Shown here piece after piece: positions 6,291-7,305 of a stretch of DNA of 7,305 nucleotides. The DNA is taken from contig CAIJTL010001451.1 of NCBI GenBank assembly GCA_903823545.1, positions 1-7,305 on the forward strand, in the 5' to 3' direction. Position 1 is the first letter of the stretch. The number at the start of each line of letters is the position of its first letter. Made by a program: the position numbers and the translations under genes. The notes beneath the pieces were generated by a model that had not been told where the DNA came from, searched no databases, and worked only from the letters and a program-made list of their open reading frames with translations. The stretch comes from an uncultured Planctomycetaceae bacterium. Its GTDB lineage: Bacteria; Planctomycetota; Planctomycetia; Planctomycetales; Planctomycetaceae.

Positions 6291-7305
6291 TTATTTACCA
6301 AGGTTCAACCGAATCACTTTTCCATGCCGAGCCTTATCGCCAACCGCACCCGAGAAGAACAATTCGTCAGCATCAGGAGATCGGAGTGCGACTGAACTGG
6401 GGAGAACATCTCCCGTTGGAAATTTCCCCGCTGAGCGACCTTGAGCATCAAAGACCAGCACCATCTTTGATTGTTGCTGAGTGACATAAAGATTGCCGTC
6501 TGCATCCAAGCAAAGTCCGGCGAGGTGGTAGTCATTGCCCGCTGATTTTGGGAGTTCCGCAAACACTTGGTGAGCTTCAATCACACCAGGTTCCGTGAGC
6601 CGAAACTCAAGAACTCGGCTGAATTGCGATTCGACGACGAGGACTCGTAGTCGAACGGGGTCGTAAACGACTCCTGTGGGAAAGCCGATTTTCGCAGCGA
6701 CCACCGAAACTTTGCCAAGACGATCGACATAGTGCAGCTTGCCAATCGGGGTCTTCACTTGAACGTATCCCGGATCAGTGAAGTAAAAGCCGCCACGAGG
6801 ATCGACCGCGATTTCATGTGGGGCGCGGAGCGGTGAACCATCGCAATCATTGGCCGCGACACCGATGACTTTGCCATCGTATGACAATCTCAACACGGCT
6901 CGACGCTCCGTATCGCAGACCAAATGAGTTCCCTCAGGCTCGATTTGATGCCCCTTCGGCCCCTTCAACGTGGCCCAAACCGAGGTTTCCCCCGATGGCG
7001 AGAACCGCACGATACGATCGCGGTGTGATACGTACCCAAAACCTTGTGAGTCAAAGACAAGACCATCGCAATGAGCATCGAGCGACAAGACTTCGTTGTC
7101 TAACGGAGCCTTGTCTTCTGACTCCTCAATGGCGGTTTCGTCCTTGCTCTCCGACGAATCAATAATTGTCTCGGTCGGTGCCGGGAGTTTTCCTGCAAAC
7201 AGCGGCGTCACTTCGGGGAGTTCGATGTTCGACACCTCATCTTTTGTTGGCAGCGTATTGTTCGGGACGATCAGAGGCTTGACCTCACCGAAGAGTGGAA
7301 TTGCC
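6291..7305 (-). CDS. SMP-30/gluconolactonase-like beta-propeller protein, start beyond window
   Basis: The minus-strand frame ends at the stop next to 6291 (ends VIRLNLGK) and stays open to the right edge, so 337 residues are visible and the true start is outside. A GTG at 7235 is in frame but has no usable ribosome binding site, so I do not take it as the start. The first 75 or so visible residues are acidic and Pro-rich, with a repeated theme (IPLFGEVKPL and TPLFAGKLPA) and an acidic linker. Propeller blades follow: DGLVFDSQGFGYVSH, GTHLVCDTERRAVLRLSYDG, PHEIAVDPRGGFYFTDPGY, PTGVVYDPVRLRVLVVES, GLCLDADGNLYVTQQ and SSVALRSPDADELFFSGA. The blade order, and in particular the 'IAVDPxGGxYFTDPGY' segment, fits the SMP-30/LRE family of lactonases and related propellers. 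Several usual metal-binding positions are changed (PND to PHE, PNG to PTG, PDG to LAG), so lactonase activity is doubtful. The product may be a binding or scaffolding propeller. An NHL-type propeller is the alternative. Confidence 0.8.
   Translation of the reverse strand, partial: AIPLFGEVKPLIVPNNTLPTKDEVSNIELPEVTPLFAGKLPAPTETIIDSSESKDETAIEESEDKAPLDNEVLSLDAHCDGLVFDSQGFGYVSHRDRIVRFSPSGETSVWATLKGPKGHQIEPEGTHLVCDTERRAVLRLSYDGKVIGVAANDCDGSPLRAPHEIAVDPRGGFYFTDPGYVQVKTPIGKLHYVDRLGKVSVVAAKIGFPTGVVYDPVRLRVLVVESQFSRVLEFRLTEPGVIEAHQVFAELPKSAGNDYHLAGLCLDADGNLYVTQQQSKMVLVFDAQGRSAGKFPTGDVLPSSVALRSPDADELFFSGAVGDKARHGKVIRLNLGK

Overview
All supported genes in this window lie on the minus strand. The most likely source is a planctomycete (Planctomycetota). 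This rests on gene content and style: a PilG/H/I/J-like chemosensory set with a long Ala/Pro/Glu-rich fusion regulator, an SMP-30-type propeller, moderate GC content, and a perfect palindromic repeat of a kind I associate from memory with that phylum. It is an inference without marker genes.

In minus-strand order from the right edge: (1) 7305-6291, a partial SMP-30/gluconolactonase-like beta-propeller gene whose start lies beyond the window, followed by a GC-rich hairpin (6205-6237). (2) 5900-4604, an M16-family zinc peptidase with an intact zinc site, whose frame is broken at a (CA)n tract (4840-4850). (3) 4589-4518, a 23-bp perfect inverted repeat with a 26-nt loop, REP-like. (4) 4464-4309, a 51-residue small gene with a strong ribosome binding site. 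(5) 4169-793, a chemosensory operon: a TPR-linker-receiver fusion (PilG-like), an unrecognised 173-residue helical protein, a stand-alone receiver (PilH-like), a CheW-type adaptor (PilI-like) and, after a 274-bp gap, the first 264 codons of a methyl-accepting chemotaxis protein (MCP, PilJ-like) that runs off the left edge.

The chemosensory genes match the order of type IV pilus (Pil-Chp, PixGHIJ) systems: two receivers, a CheW adaptor, then a transmembrane receptor. A CheA-type kinase is expected to the left, outside the window. The receptor would signal through CheW to that kinase, which would phosphorylate the two receivers. The output (twitching motility, cyclic nucleotide signalling or other) cannot be decided here.

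The most noteworthy points are the dinucleotide-tract frameshift in the peptidase, which one extra CA unit would exactly repair; the unrecognised protein between the two receivers, with a faint globin-like layout in its C-terminal part; the TPR fusion of the PilG-like receiver; the REP-like palindrome; and the unannotatable but well-supported 51-residue gene.
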